DNA from: JBKBXU01 sp046313675
GTDB lineage: Bacteria; Bacteroidota; Bacteroidia; Cytophagales; Cytophagaceae
Length of the DNA: 24,682 nt
Assembly: GCA_046313675.1 (NCBI GenBank)
Contig: JBKBXU010000024.1
Span: 1-24,682 of the forward strand
Direction: 5' to 3'
Below the pieces are notes generated by a model. The model ran no database searches, was not told the DNA's origin, and worked only from the letters and a program-made list of their open reading frames with translations. Both the position numbers and the translations under genes were made by a program. Below are positions 16,564 through 24,552 of this stretch, piece after piece. Position 1 is the stretch's first letter. Each line of letters starts with the position of its first letter.

Positions 16564-18144
16564 ATGGTAGAAGTAAGACCCGATGAGGTTTCTGCAATAT
16601 TAAGAGAGCAGTTATCTAATTTCAGAACCGAATCTGAACTGGAAGAAATAGGTACAGTCCTTCAGGTTGGTGATGGTGTGGCCAGGATATATGGCCTTAC
16701 ACAAGCTCAATCAGGAGAATTGCTGGAGTTTGAAAACGGTTTAAAAGCTTTAGTGCTTAACCTGGAAGAAGATAATGTAGGAGCGGTAATGCTAGGCGAC
16801 TATAGTGACATCAGAGAAGGTGATACTGTAAAACGTACCAAACGTATTGCTTACGTAGGTGTTGGTGATGGTTTGATCGGAAGGGTAGTAGATACGCTTG
16901 GAACTCCTATTGATGGCAAAGGGCCAATTGCCGGCAAAACCTATGAAATGCCCCTCGAAAGAAAAGCTCCCGGGGTAATCTACAGACAGCCTGTAAACGA
17001 GCCTTTGCAAACAGGTATTAAAGCGATTGACTCAATGATTCCAATTGGTAGAGGCCAGAGGGAATTGATCATCGGTGACAGACAGACAGGTAAAACTGCC
17101 GTTGCGATCGATACTATTATAAATCAAAGAGAATATTTTGAAAGAGGAGAGCCTGTTTTCTGTATTTACGTTGCCGTAGGACAGAAAGCAAGTACTGTTG
17201 CTCAAATTGTGAACTCTCTTGAAAGAGGTAAAGCAATGGATTATACAGTAGTTGTTGCTGCTTCTGCTGCTGATCCTGCTCCTATGCAGTTCTTTGCTCC
17301 TTTTACAGGTGCAGCTATTGGTGAATTCTTCAGAGATACTGGTCGCCCTGCTCTTGTTATATACGATGATCTTTCCAAGCAGGCAGTTGCCTATAGAGAG
17401 GTTTCCCTTCTACTTAGAAGACCACCGGGACGTGAAGCTTACCCTGGAGACGTTTTCTATCTTCACAGCCGTTTGCTTGAAAGAGCTGCTAAGATTAATA
17501 AATCTGATTCAATTGCTCAACAGATGAACGACCTTCCTGATTCAATTAAAGGAATCGTAAAAGGAGGAGGCTCTCTTACAGCATTACCAATTATAGAAAC
17601 TCAGGCGGGTGACGTATCAGCATACATCCCAACCAACGTGATTTCAATTACTGATGGACAGATATTCCTGGAAACAAACTTGTTTAATGCCGGGGTTCGT
17701 CCTGCTATTAACGTAGGTATCTCTGTTTCAAGGGTGGGCGGTAATGCTCAGATCAAATCAATGAAGAAAGTTGCGGGTACACTTAAGCTTGACCAGGCAC
17801 AATTCAGAGAATTGGAAGCATTTGCAAAATTTGGTTCTGACCTGGATCCTTCTACAAAACTTACAATTGAAAGGGGTAAAAGAAACCTTGAGATACTAAA
17901 GCAGGCACAATATTCTCCGGTTCCTGTAGAACAGCAGGTGGCTACCATCTATGTTTCCACGAACGGATTAATTGATAAAGTTCCTGTAGGAGATGTGAAG
18001 GCTTTTGAAAAAGACTTTTTGTCCATATTGGCAGCTCAACATAAAGATACTCTGAATGCTATTAAATCAGGAGTGATTGATGATTCTGTTACAAGTGTTT
18101 TAAAACAAGTTGCTAAGGAAACAGCTTCTAAATTTGCAAAATAA
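16564..18144 (+). CDS. atpA: ATP synthase F1 subunit alpha
   Basis: This encodes 526 residues forming the non-catalytic nucleotide-binding subunit of the F1 head. A beta-barrel domain (about 1-95) precedes the nucleotide-binding domain with Walker A GDRQTGKT at 171-178 and a Walker B-like strand (ALVIYDDLSK, 263-272). The arginine that completes the catalytic sites is Arg390 in GISVSRVGGNAQ. A loop after about residue 311 (NKSDSIAQQMNDLPDSIKG) is longer than in the E. coli protein, an insertion I recall from Bacteroidota alpha subunits. The catalytic beta subunit (atpD) is not next to it and must be elsewhere. It is followed after 6 bp by atpG. Confidence 0.98.
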   Translation: MVEVRPDEVSAILREQLSNFRTESELEEIGTVLQVGDGVARIYGLTQAQSGELLEFENGLKALVLNLEEDNVGAVMLGDYSDIREGDTVKRTKRIAYVGVGDGLIGRVVDTLGTPIDGKGPIAGKTYEMPLERKAPGVIYRQPVNEPLQTGIKAIDSMIPIGRGQRELIIGDRQTGKTAVAIDTIINQREYFERGEPVFCIYVAVGQKASTVAQIVNSLERGKAMDYTVVVAASAADPAPMQFFAPFTGAAIGEFFRDTGRPALVIYDDLSKQAVAYREVSLLLRRPPGREAYPGDVFYLHSRLLERAAKINKSDSIAQQMNDLPDSIKGIVKGGGSLTALPIIETQAGDVSAYIPTNVISITDGQIFLETNLFNAGVRPAINVGISVSRVGGNAQIKSMKKVAGTLKLDQAQFRELEAFAKFGSDLDPSTKLTIERGKRNLEILKQAQYSPVPVEQQVATIYVSTNGLIDKVPVGDVKAFEKDFLSILAAQHKDTLNAIKSGVIDDSVTSVLKQVAKETASKFAK

Positions 18145-18150
18145 TAAAAG

Positions 18151-19044
18151 ATGGCAAGCTTAAAAGAAGTCAGAGGTAGAATAGTATCTGTTAATTCAAC
18201 TCAACAGATAACAAAAGCGATGAAAATGGTTGCTGCTGCGAAGCTTCGCAGAGCGCAGGATAATATTATCAAAATAAGGCCATACACTCAGAAGCTAAAC
18301 GAGATTCTACATCATATTACTACAAGTCTGGATAGTTCGGTTGAAAACCCTTACAACGCAGAACGTAATCCTGAAAAGATTCTTTTAGTGGTGGTGACTT
18401 CTGACAGAGGGCTTGCCGGTGCTTTTAACTCTAATATCATAAAAGCTACCAACTATTTCCTTGAAAACACCTATAAAAATCAGCACCAGGCAGGTAATGT
18501 TACCCTGATGTGCATTGGTAAAAAAGGTAATGACTATTTCAGCAAGAAAAAAGGAATGCCAATGATCAAAGATTATGTGGGTACATTCTTAAACCTTTCT
18601 TTTGAAACTGTCAGAGGAGTAGCGGAAGATGTCATGGCCAGATTTGTTTCCGGTGAATTTGACAAGGTAGAGATTATTTACAATGAATTTAAGAATGCTG
18701 CTGCCCAAGTTGTAAGACGGGAGCAATTCCTTCCGATCGTACAGGAGGAGCATGCTGAGGAAGCAGACAAGCATAGTTTTGGTACAGATTATATATTCGA
18801 GCCTTCAAGAGCTGAAATTATTCAGGAATTGATCCCTAAAAGCTTGAAAGTACAGTTTTATAAAAACTTACTGGAGTCTAATGCTTCTGAGCATGGTGCC
18901 CGAATGACAGCCATGGATAAGGCAACAGAGAATGCGAAAGATTTGTTGAAAGAGTTAAGATTGACTTATAACAGAACGAGGCAGGCAGCCATCACCAAAG
19001 AGATTCTCGAAATTGTCGGAGGTGCGGAAGCCCTGAATGCTTAA
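18151..19044 (+). CDS. atpG: ATP synthase F1 subunit gamma
   Basis: This encodes 297 residues forming the central rotor shaft. The two terminal helices that make the coiled coil are clear: the N-terminal ASLKEVRGRIVSVNSTQQIT with AMKMVAAAKLRRAQ, and the C-terminal SEHGARMTAMDKATENAKD with NRTRQAAITKEILEIVGGAEAL. The central fold contains VVVTSDRGLAGAFNSN. The length is typical. It is the last gene of the operon, with a strong terminator 16 bp after the stop, so atpD and atpC are truly absent downstream rather than cut off by the window. Confidence 0.97.
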   Translation: MASLKEVRGRIVSVNSTQQITKAMKMVAAAKLRRAQDNIIKIRPYTQKLNEILHHITTSLDSSVENPYNAERNPEKILLVVVTSDRGLAGAFNSNIIKATNYFLENTYKNQHQAGNVTLMCIGKKGNDYFSKKKGMPMIKDYVGTFLNLSFETVRGVAEDVMARFVSGEFDKVEIIYNEFKNAAAQVVRREQFLPIVQEEHAEEADKHSFGTDYIFEPSRAEIIQELIPKSLKVQFYKNLLESNASEHGARMTAMDKATENAKDLLKELRLTYNRTRQAAITKEILEIVGGAEALNA

Positions 19045-19060
19045 ATAAATCTATATGATG

Positions 19061-19091
19061 AAAGCCCACTTTTAGTGGGCTTTTTCGTTTT
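19061..19091 (+). terminator. Rho-independent terminator after atpG
   Basis: A 10-bp stem (AAAGCCCACT paired with AGTGGGCTTT, 19061-19083) with a TTT loop is followed by TTCGTTTT. It ends the ATP synthase operon. Confidence 0.92.
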
Positions 19092-19099
19092 ATAAGTGA

Positions 19100-19867
19100 A
19101 TGGTTTATAATTTCTTCATTTCTTTATGTGCCGGATTTCTTAGTTTATCCGTTTTTTATCTCCTGGATTTTCAGGTAGGTAAGGATGAAGTTGTTTCTTC
19201 TTCATTTATAGCATGCACTAGCTTTTTTACCTATGCTATGCTTAAGAAACAGCTACAACTATCGCTTCTTATTGTCCTTCCTTTTTCATTAATTTTCTTT
19301 TTCTTTTATTCTTTTTCAACTTCTGTTTATGGCTTGCACCTGATGCTGCTCACCTATTTGTATGCATCTCCACTGAAATTGTCTTCAAGAATACAAATTT
19401 ATCCATTGAGAAATTATCCTATAGTTAAAATGGCTCTTCTCAGTTATGTATGGACATCTGCTACTCTTGTTCTTCCTTTAATGATGCATGAATGCTTTAT
19501 TCCGGATGCGACTATGGGGTTGTTATTTTTCGAGCGTTTTTTGTTTATAGCCGGGATCTCCCTCGTTTTTGATATTAGGGATTATAGAAGTGATAGAAGG
19601 TCTGAACTTAAAACCATACCTGTTTTACTGGGTATTAAGGGTACAAAACAGGCATCCCTGCTACTGCTTACCGCTTTCTTGTTTACTTCCTTCTATCATT
19701 ACAATGGACTGCTATGGTATGCCTTTTTAGTTACGGGCGTAGTTGCTTCCCTGTCTATCTATAATACACATCTGAAAAGAGGATCTGCTTATTATACCAT
19801 ATTCTTAGACGGAGCTATGGCCTTACATTTTTTATTAATATTCCTTGTTAGGAACTATCCATTATAA
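19100..19867 (+). CDS. UbiA-like membrane protein with only the second Asp motif
   Basis: This encodes 255 residues with about seven to eight hydrophobic helices. The segment FDIRDYRSDRRSELKTIPV at 157-175 matches the second conserved Asp motif of UbiA prenyltransferases (DxxDxxxD: Asp158, Asp161, Asp165), and YLYASPLKL (87-95) fits the loop seen in the family. The first motif (NDxxDxxxD), which with the second binds the magnesium-diphosphate of the prenyl donor, is not found; around residues 42-50 the sequence reads FFTYAMLKK. Similar UbiA-like proteins with this gap are known from Bacteroidota genomes, as far as I recall, with no assigned substrate. Either it uses an altered site or it is not an active transferase. 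It starts 9 bp after the ATP synthase terminator, and its last 13 bases overlap the end of purM on the opposite strand. Confidence 0.7.
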   Translation: MVYNFFISLCAGFLSLSVFYLLDFQVGKDEVVSSSFIACTSFFTYAMLKKQLQLSLLIVLPFSLIFFFFYSFSTSVYGLHLMLLTYLYASPLKLSSRIQIYPLRNYPIVKMALLSYVWTSATLVLPLMMHECFIPDATMGLLFFERFLFIAGISLVFDIRDYRSDRRSELKTIPVLLGIKGTKQASLLLLTAFLFTSFYHYNGLLWYAFLVTGVVASLSIYNTHLKRGSAYYTIFLDGAMALHFLLIFLVRNYPL

Positions 19868-21024
19868 ATATACTGTCCGGCCTGGTGAGTTATTGTAAGC
19901 TTTTTGCTGGTAGCGGTTTCAACTCTTCCAATAATTTGAGCGTCTATCTTAAAACTTTTAGAAATTTGTATAATTGTCTCAGCATACTTCTCCGGCACGT
20001 ATAGTTCCAATCGGTGACCCATATTAAAGACTTTAAACATCTCATTCCATTGGGTTCCACTTTCCTCTTGTATAAGCTTAAACAGAGGGGGAATGTTAAA
20101 AAGGTTATCTTTAATGATATGAAGGTTCTCTACAAAGTGAAGTATTTTGGTTTGGCCGCCTCCACTGCAATGAATCATCCCACTAATGTTCTGACTTCCT
20201 ATTTCTTTAAGTATCGCTTTAACTACAGGTGCGTAAGTCCTTGTTGGGGAAAGCACCAACTTTCCTAAATTGACAGGTATTCCTTCAATCTGGTCTGTAA
20301 GCTTTCTGCTTCCTGTGTATACCAGGTCTTGGGTAATTCCTGCGTCATAACTTTCAGGATACTTGAGGGCATATTCTTTCGAAAAAACATCATGCCTTGC
20401 AGAGGTAAGGCCGTTGCTTCCCATTCCACCGTTGTATTCATTTTCATAAGAAGATTGCCCGAAGGATGCAATACCTACAATGACATCACCTGGCTTGATT
20501 CGGTCATTTGAGATGATCTCATCACGTTTGACTCTGGCGGTAACTGTACTGTCAACAATGATTGTTTTAACGAGGTCTCCTACATCTGCGGTCTCTCCTC
20601 CTGTACTGAATATATTAACACCGTTGTTTCGTAGCAATTCAAGCACTTCTTCAGTACCATTAATTATTTCAGCGATAACTTCTCTCGGAATCAATTTTTT
20701 ATTTCGCCCGATGGTAGAGGAAAGTAAGATGTTGTCTGTTACTCCGGCACATAAAAGGTCATCTGTATTCATTATGACGGCATCTTGTGCGATGCCTTTC
20801 CAGACCGATATATCTCCGGTTTCTTTCCAGTAGATATAGGCTAGAGAGGATTTGGTGCCGGCTCCGTCAGCATGCATTATGTTGCAGTAGTCCGGATTTC
20901 CGGCTATAATGTCAGGAATGACTTTGCAAAAAGCTTTAGGAAATATTCCTTTATCTATATTTTTGATGGCATTATGAACATCTTCCTTTGAGGCAGATAC
21001 CCCTCTCTGATTATATCTATCCAT
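19855..21024 (-). CDS. purM: Phosphoribosylformylglycinamidine cyclo-ligase (AIR synthetase)
   Basis: This encodes 389 residues from the ATG at 21024, and catalyses ATP-dependent closure of FGAM to AIR in purine synthesis (cytoplasm). Recognisable segments include RYNQRGVSASKEDVHNAI at the N-terminus, MHADGAGTKSSLAY (about 50-63), ILLSSTIGRNK, STGGETADVGDLVKTIIVD, NGGMGSNGLTSARHDVF and the C-terminal LVLSPTRTYAP and GMIHCSGGGQTK. It is the longer Bacteroidota form. An upstream ATG at 21063 would add 13 residues, but they are encoded by the terminator hairpin of the neighbouring gene, and the family begins at MDRYNQRG, so 21024 is chosen. It converges with the UbiA-like gene, the 3' ends overlapping by 13 bases with no terminator between them. 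Confidence 0.95.
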   Translation of the reverse strand: MDRYNQRGVSASKEDVHNAIKNIDKGIFPKAFCKVIPDIIAGNPDYCNIMHADGAGTKSSLAYIYWKETGDISVWKGIAQDAVIMNTDDLLCAGVTDNILLSSTIGRNKKLIPREVIAEIINGTEEVLELLRNNGVNIFSTGGETADVGDLVKTIIVDSTVTARVKRDEIISNDRIKPGDVIVGIASFGQSSYENEYNGGMGSNGLTSARHDVFSKEYALKYPESYDAGITQDLVYTGSRKLTDQIEGIPVNLGKLVLSPTRTYAPVVKAILKEIGSQNISGMIHCSGGGQTKILHFVENLHIIKDNLFNIPPLFKLIQEESGTQWNEMFKVFNMGHRLELYVPEKYAETIIQISKSFKIDAQIIGRVETATSKKLTITHQAGQYIYNG

Positions 21025-21052
21025 TATTTTATAATTATATGCAAAAATAAAA

Positions 21053-21073
21053 AGTCCCGGCATTACCGGGACT
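21053..21073 (-). terminator. Rho-independent terminator after the porE-like gene
   Basis: An 8-bp GC-rich stem (AGTCCCGG with CCGGGACT, 5-base loop) is followed, on the minus strand, by TTTTTATTTTT. It starts 33 bases after the stop of the porE-like gene and ends just before purM, so the two are separate transcripts. Confidence 0.9.
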
Positions 21074-21105
21074 CTTTTATTTTATTTTTTTCAGAAAAGT
21101 TTTAA

Positions 21106-23106
21106 TTACTCAACGTCACTTTTAGTTTGTTGATTTTCTTTATGAATTACTTCAAGTTTAGACTTATCTATACCGGTAACTTCAAGTTCGGTTCTTCTGT
21201 TTTTCTGATGCTCTTCTTCTGTTTTAGCATTTTTTATCAATGGCTTGTCTTTTCCATATCCTTTGGCAGTTAAACGACTCTTGTCAATACCCTTGCTAAT
21301 GATGTATTCGACAGCAGATTGAGCCCTTTTTTGAGATAGTCTTCTGTTGTAATCTGCAGCACCTCTTTCATCCGTATGAGAACTTAGCTCGATGCTTATA
21401 GCAGGGTTATTTGCAAGGAATTCTACAATCTTGTCAAGCTCTTTTGCTGCATCCGGCCTGATGTTCCACTTGTCAAAGTCGTAGTAAATATTGTCAACAA
21501 CGAATATGATTTTTTCTTCTTCCTTCAGCAATGTAAATTCAAAAGGAATCTTAATGTCATTATCACCAGGTTCAAGATCTTTGAAAGCAACGGTTTTATT
21601 TGCTGTTGACAGTTCAAAGGTTTGCTTCATATAAGCAGGGGATGAGGGCTTATGTGCTATAATTTTATAGTTTTTCTCGGCTTCTACAGGAAGTATAAAT
21701 TTACCTAAAGAATCGGATACAACCGATGCAATGGTATCACCTTTTTCATCTACAAGCTTTATAATTGCATTGGCAAGTATATGCTTGTCACCTGTTTTAT
21801 CTTTACCAAAGCTGGTACCGTCAATACTGTATTTGGCGATACGGATCATAGAGTTGTCAATGAACTTGTAGATGTCGTCATCACCTTTGCCATCAGGCCT
21901 GTTAGATGAAAAATAACCTGTAAGGCTGTCAACTTTAAATATGGCAAAGTCGTCATGAGTACTGTTTACAGGGATTCCAAGGTTTTTAACTTCAAGTTTT
22001 CCGTCTTCATTTTTTGTAGCAACGAAAAGATCCAGCCCACCTAATGAAGGGTGTCCGTCAGAGGAGAAATAGAAGTTGCCATGTTCGTCCAGGAATGGGA
22101 ACATCTCGTTTCCGCCAGTGTTAACAGGGGCTCCAATGTTCGTTACATTGCTCCATTTTCCTTCTTCGTTAAGCGTTGCTTTATAAATGTCTGTTCCTCC
22201 CAGGCCGCCTTCTCTGTTGGATGAAAAATACAAGGTATTTCCGTCAGGTGATAACATTGGTGAAGAATCCCATGCTTTTTTGTCGCTAATTTCAAGTATG
22301 ACAGGTTCAGACCATTCTCCGTTAACTAGTTTTGACATATAAAGATTAACATCTTCATTACCTTTTTTGCTACCGGTATTTCCTCTGGAGAAATACATGG
22401 TTTTACCATCTTTTGAAAATACGGCAGATGCTTCGTGGGCATTTTCGGAGTTAATGGTTTTGGGCAATCTTTTTGCCTGTCCGGTGAATTCGCCTACGCC
22501 GTCAAATATGTATTCATAAATGTCTGTAAAGCCGGTTCCTGTAGCTGCATAAATTTTCTCTGCGCCTCTTGATGTGGTAAAATACAAAACATCATTGAAC
22601 AAAATCGGAGAGTATTCTGCAGAAGGTGTATTTAATTCGTCAATACCGCTTACTTCAAAAAAGGATTTTCTGTTGGCAATCTCACTAAGGATTTTAAGAT
22701 TTGCAATTTCTGCCTTAGCCCTGTTTATAAGGTCAAAGTTGTTTCCTATTTTAAGATATTCTTTGAATTGGCTGGAAGCACCTTCATAATTGCCGTTTGC
22801 CTTCATAGCTTTGGCATAATAGAAATACGCATCCTCTTCTTTTGTTCCGGCATCGATGGCACTCTTGTAGTGATTTTCCGATTCGTGGATTCGGTTGGAC
22901 TTACGATATGATTCTGCAATGTAATAATGACATGCAGCAGCAGGGCCACCTTTTGAAAGAGATTGCTTAAAATCTTCTTTAGCAAACTCAAATTCTTCCT
23001 GTTTGAAACGTTCTTCACCGCGGTTAAAAAGCCTCATTGCTTTTGGAGTACAGGAAGCAATGAGAAGAGCTAAAATTAACCCTGTTAGGAAATTGGATGT
23101 TTTCAT
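21106..23106 (-). CDS. PorE-like lipoprotein: TPR + PD40 propeller + CRD + OmpA domain
   Basis: This encodes 666 residues. A lipoprotein signal ends in LIASC (Cys19). Domains in order: TPR-like helices (about 24-145); a beta-propeller of PD40/WD40-like blades (about 160-415) marked by repeated YFSSN-type ends (TLYFSSNREGGLGGTDIY, FYFSSDGHPSLGGLDLF, GYFSSNRPDGKGDDDIY); a carboxypeptidase regulatory-like beta domain (about 425-520); and an OmpA C-terminal peptidoglycan-binding domain (about 535-645) with HTDERGAADYNRRLS and the usual Asp579 and Arg594. This is the architecture of PorE, a T9SS component that ties the outer-membrane machinery to peptidoglycan. Bacteroidota often carry several proteins of this layout, so true orthology is open, but other T9SS genes in the window support it. 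It has its own terminator and a 159-bp upstream gap. Confidence 0.8.
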   Translation of the reverse strand: MKTSNFLTGLILALLIASCTPKAMRLFNRGEERFKQEEFEFAKEDFKQSLSKGGPAAACHYYIAESYRKSNRIHESENHYKSAIDAGTKEEDAYFYYAKAMKANGNYEGASSQFKEYLKIGNNFDLINRAKAEIANLKILSEIANRKSFFEVSGIDELNTPSAEYSPILFNDVLYFTTSRGAEKIYAATGTGFTDIYEYIFDGVGEFTGQAKRLPKTINSENAHEASAVFSKDGKTMYFSRGNTGSKKGNEDVNLYMSKLVNGEWSEPVILEISDKKAWDSSPMLSPDGNTLYFSSNREGGLGGTDIYKATLNEEGKWSNVTNIGAPVNTGGNEMFPFLDEHGNFYFSSDGHPSLGGLDLFVATKNEDGKLEVKNLGIPVNSTHDDFAIFKVDSLTGYFSSNRPDGKGDDDIYKFIDNSMIRIAKYSIDGTSFGKDKTGDKHILANAIIKLVDEKGDTIASVVSDSLGKFILPVEAEKNYKIIAHKPSSPAYMKQTFELSTANKTVAFKDLEPGDNDIKIPFEFTLLKEEEKIIFVVDNIYYDFDKWNIRPDAAKELDKIVEFLANNPAISIELSSHTDERGAADYNRRLSQKRAQSAVEYIISKGIDKSRLTAKGYGKDKPLIKNAKTEEEHQKNRRTELEVTGIDKSKLEVIHKENQQTKSDVE

Positions 23107-23206
23107 TTATTTTATAAGTTAACCCTTTACTTAAAACTTTTTATGATGCCTTTGTAAATCAATATAAATTTGGCACGAGAATATTTAATTTACAATACAT
23201 TAGTAT

Positions 23207-23234
23207 AATAATTTGCAATGATAAGCAAATTATT
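23207..23234. repeat. 10-bp inverted repeat in the gap before the porE-like gene
   Basis: AATAATTTGC and GCAAATTATT are exact reverse complements separated by 8 bases (AATGATAA). It lies in the 159-bp AT-rich gap 23107-23265, between the 161-aa gene and the porE-like gene. It could be an operator for the latter or a weak terminator for the former. No convincing TAnnTTTG promoter was found in the gap. Confidence 0.6.
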
Positions 23235-23265
23235 TCATATTTCTATCAGTATAACTATTATTATT

Positions 23266-23751
23266 TTAAATTGGAATATACTTCGATAGCCAGGAGTTTT
23301 CTATTTCTACCTCCCACTTGTTTTCCATTTCTTCCAACAAAGTAATTGAGTTATTGAAAACAGCGGCGCTTTTTGGAATTTCTCCTGAAGCTACCATCTC
23401 TTTAGCCTTGGGTAAAGATATAGTGTGGAAGCCGGTTTCGGTTTTATATATAACGAATGAACGATCAAGTAATTTTATTTGTAAATCAGATTCTGTTTTT
23501 TGGATAAAATGCACGATTTTATCGATAGAGCAACCGCTGGCTTCTGAATGTGGGGAGGCAGAAATGACCAGAAACCGGTTGTAAAGGATGGAGAAGCCGG
23601 CTGAAATATCCCTGCCATGGCTTTGCCAGGTTTGGACAAATTCTTTTGTCTTCTGTTTTATGTATTCAATTTCATGCTCTTCAAGTTCTTTGTTTGATTG
23701 GTAAATCCAGACTTTAGAGTTTGGGGGTAATTCATTGAAAGGTACTTCCAT
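23266..23751 (-). CDS. Conserved Bacteroidota protein of unknown function, coupled to CCG protein
   Basis: This encodes 161 residues: soluble, with no signal peptide or membrane helix. I recognise it as a family conserved across Bacteroidota, typified by PxxxKVWIYQSN near the N-terminus, a TWQSHG segment (41-46) and an absolutely family-like GCSID motif with the only cysteine at Cys74. Database relatives often carry the name 'ABC transporter ATPase', but there is no Walker A, Walker B or ABC signature here, so I do not use that name. Its ATG is 1 base after the stop of the upstream iron-sulfur gene, implying coupled translation and a role in the same process. A single conserved Cys in a Gly-Cys-Ser-Ile-Asp loop could serve redox or cofactor chemistry; that is speculation. 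Confidence 0.85.
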   Translation of the reverse strand: MEVPFNELPPNSKVWIYQSNKELEEHEIEYIKQKTKEFVQTWQSHGRDISAGFSILYNRFLVISASPHSEASGCSIDKIVHFIQKTESDLQIKLLDRSFVIYKTETGFHTISLPKAKEMVASGEIPKSAAVFNNSITLLEEMENKWEVEIENSWLSKYIPI

Positions 23752-23752
23752 T

Positions 23753-24541
23753 TTATAAATCCTCTGATTTGGCGATTAACTCTGCAATATCAAAAACTTT
23801 TACTTCCTGTTCTTTTTCTTTATTCTTGACGCCGTCGGCCAGCATGGTCATACAGAACGGACAAGCGGAGGCAATTATTTCTGCTCCTGTGCCTATAGCT
23901 TCTTCTGTCCGTTCGATGTTGACGTCCTTTTTTCCGGCTTCCGGTTCTTTAAACATCTGAGCACCTCCCGCACCGCAACATAAGCCTTTGCTTTTGCAAC
24001 GCTTCATTTCTATTAACTCGGCATCCAAAGTTTCTAAAACCTTTCTTGGGGCTTCATAAACTCCATTGGCACGTCCAAGATAGCAAGAATCATGGTAGGT
24101 GATTTTTTTACCCTTAAAACTCCCACCTTCTTTCATTTTTATTTTCCCTTCATCAATTAATTGTTGAAGAAAGGTAGAATGGTGTATTACCTCATAATTG
24201 CCGCCCAGTGACGGATATTCATTTTTTATGGTGTTAAAACAATGGGGGCAGGCGGTTACGATCTTTTTTATTTCATAACCATTCAGTACCTGTATATTGG
24301 ATACAGCCATCATCTGAAACAAAAACTCGTTGCCGGCTCGTTTGGCAGGATCTCCTGTACATGATTCTTCAGGGCCCAATACGGCAAAATTTATGTTCAG
24401 CTTATTTAATATTTTTGTAAAAGCGATGGTTACGGCTTTATATCTTTCGTCAAAAGAACCTGCACAACCAACCCAGAATAATATTTCAGGTTGCTCTCCT
24501 GCAGCCAGCTTCTCAGCCATTGTTGATACGTTCGTGCTCAT
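23753..24541 (-). CDS. CCG-domain iron-sulfur protein (HdrB/HdrD/LutA-like oxidoreductase subunit)
   Basis: This encodes 262 residues with two cysteine-rich (CCG) domains that bind iron-sulfur clusters or electron carriers in heterodisulfide-reductase-type enzymes. Domain 1 has Cys26 (WVGCAGSF), Cys61, and Cys98/Cys101 (CPHC) but lacks the double Cys. Domain 2 has Cys153 (HDSCYLGR), Cys188-Cys189 (CCGAGG), and Cys227/Cys230 (CPFC). It begins 11 bp after the end of the gene at the right edge and runs into the 161-aa gene. The substrate is not deducible. A lactate/glycolate-type or quinone-linked dehydrogenase role is possible, with the adjacent gene supplying ferredoxin-like clusters. The start at 24541 is an ATG with only a weak ribosome site. 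Confidence 0.9.
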   Translation of the reverse strand: MSTNVSTMAEKLAAGEQPEILFWVGCAGSFDERYKAVTIAFTKILNKLNINFAVLGPEESCTGDPAKRAGNEFLFQMMAVSNIQVLNGYEIKKIVTACPHCFNTIKNEYPSLGGNYEVIHHSTFLQQLIDEGKIKMKEGGSFKGKKITYHDSCYLGRANGVYEAPRKVLETLDAELIEMKRCKSKGLCCGAGGAQMFKEPEAGKKDVNIERTEEAIGTGAEIIASACPFCMTMLADGVKNKEKEQEVKVFDIAELIAKSEDL

Positions 24542-24552
24542 ATTTTTTCAGG

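Noticed and set aside
21042..21049. TATTTTTG (minus strand) as a purM promoter
   Set aside because: The -7 box matches, but it is part of the T-run of the upstream terminator and no -33 TTG lies at the right distance; probably chance in AT-rich sequence.
21025..21063. 13-residue N-terminal extension of purM (start at 21063)
   Set aside because: It is encoded by the terminator hairpin and T-run of the porE-like gene, and the family starts at the MDRYNQRG at 21024.
23266..23751. Naming the 161-aa protein as an ABC transporter ATPase
   Set aside because: There are no Walker A, Walker B or LSGGQ-type motifs and it is too short; the name appears to be a propagated annotation.
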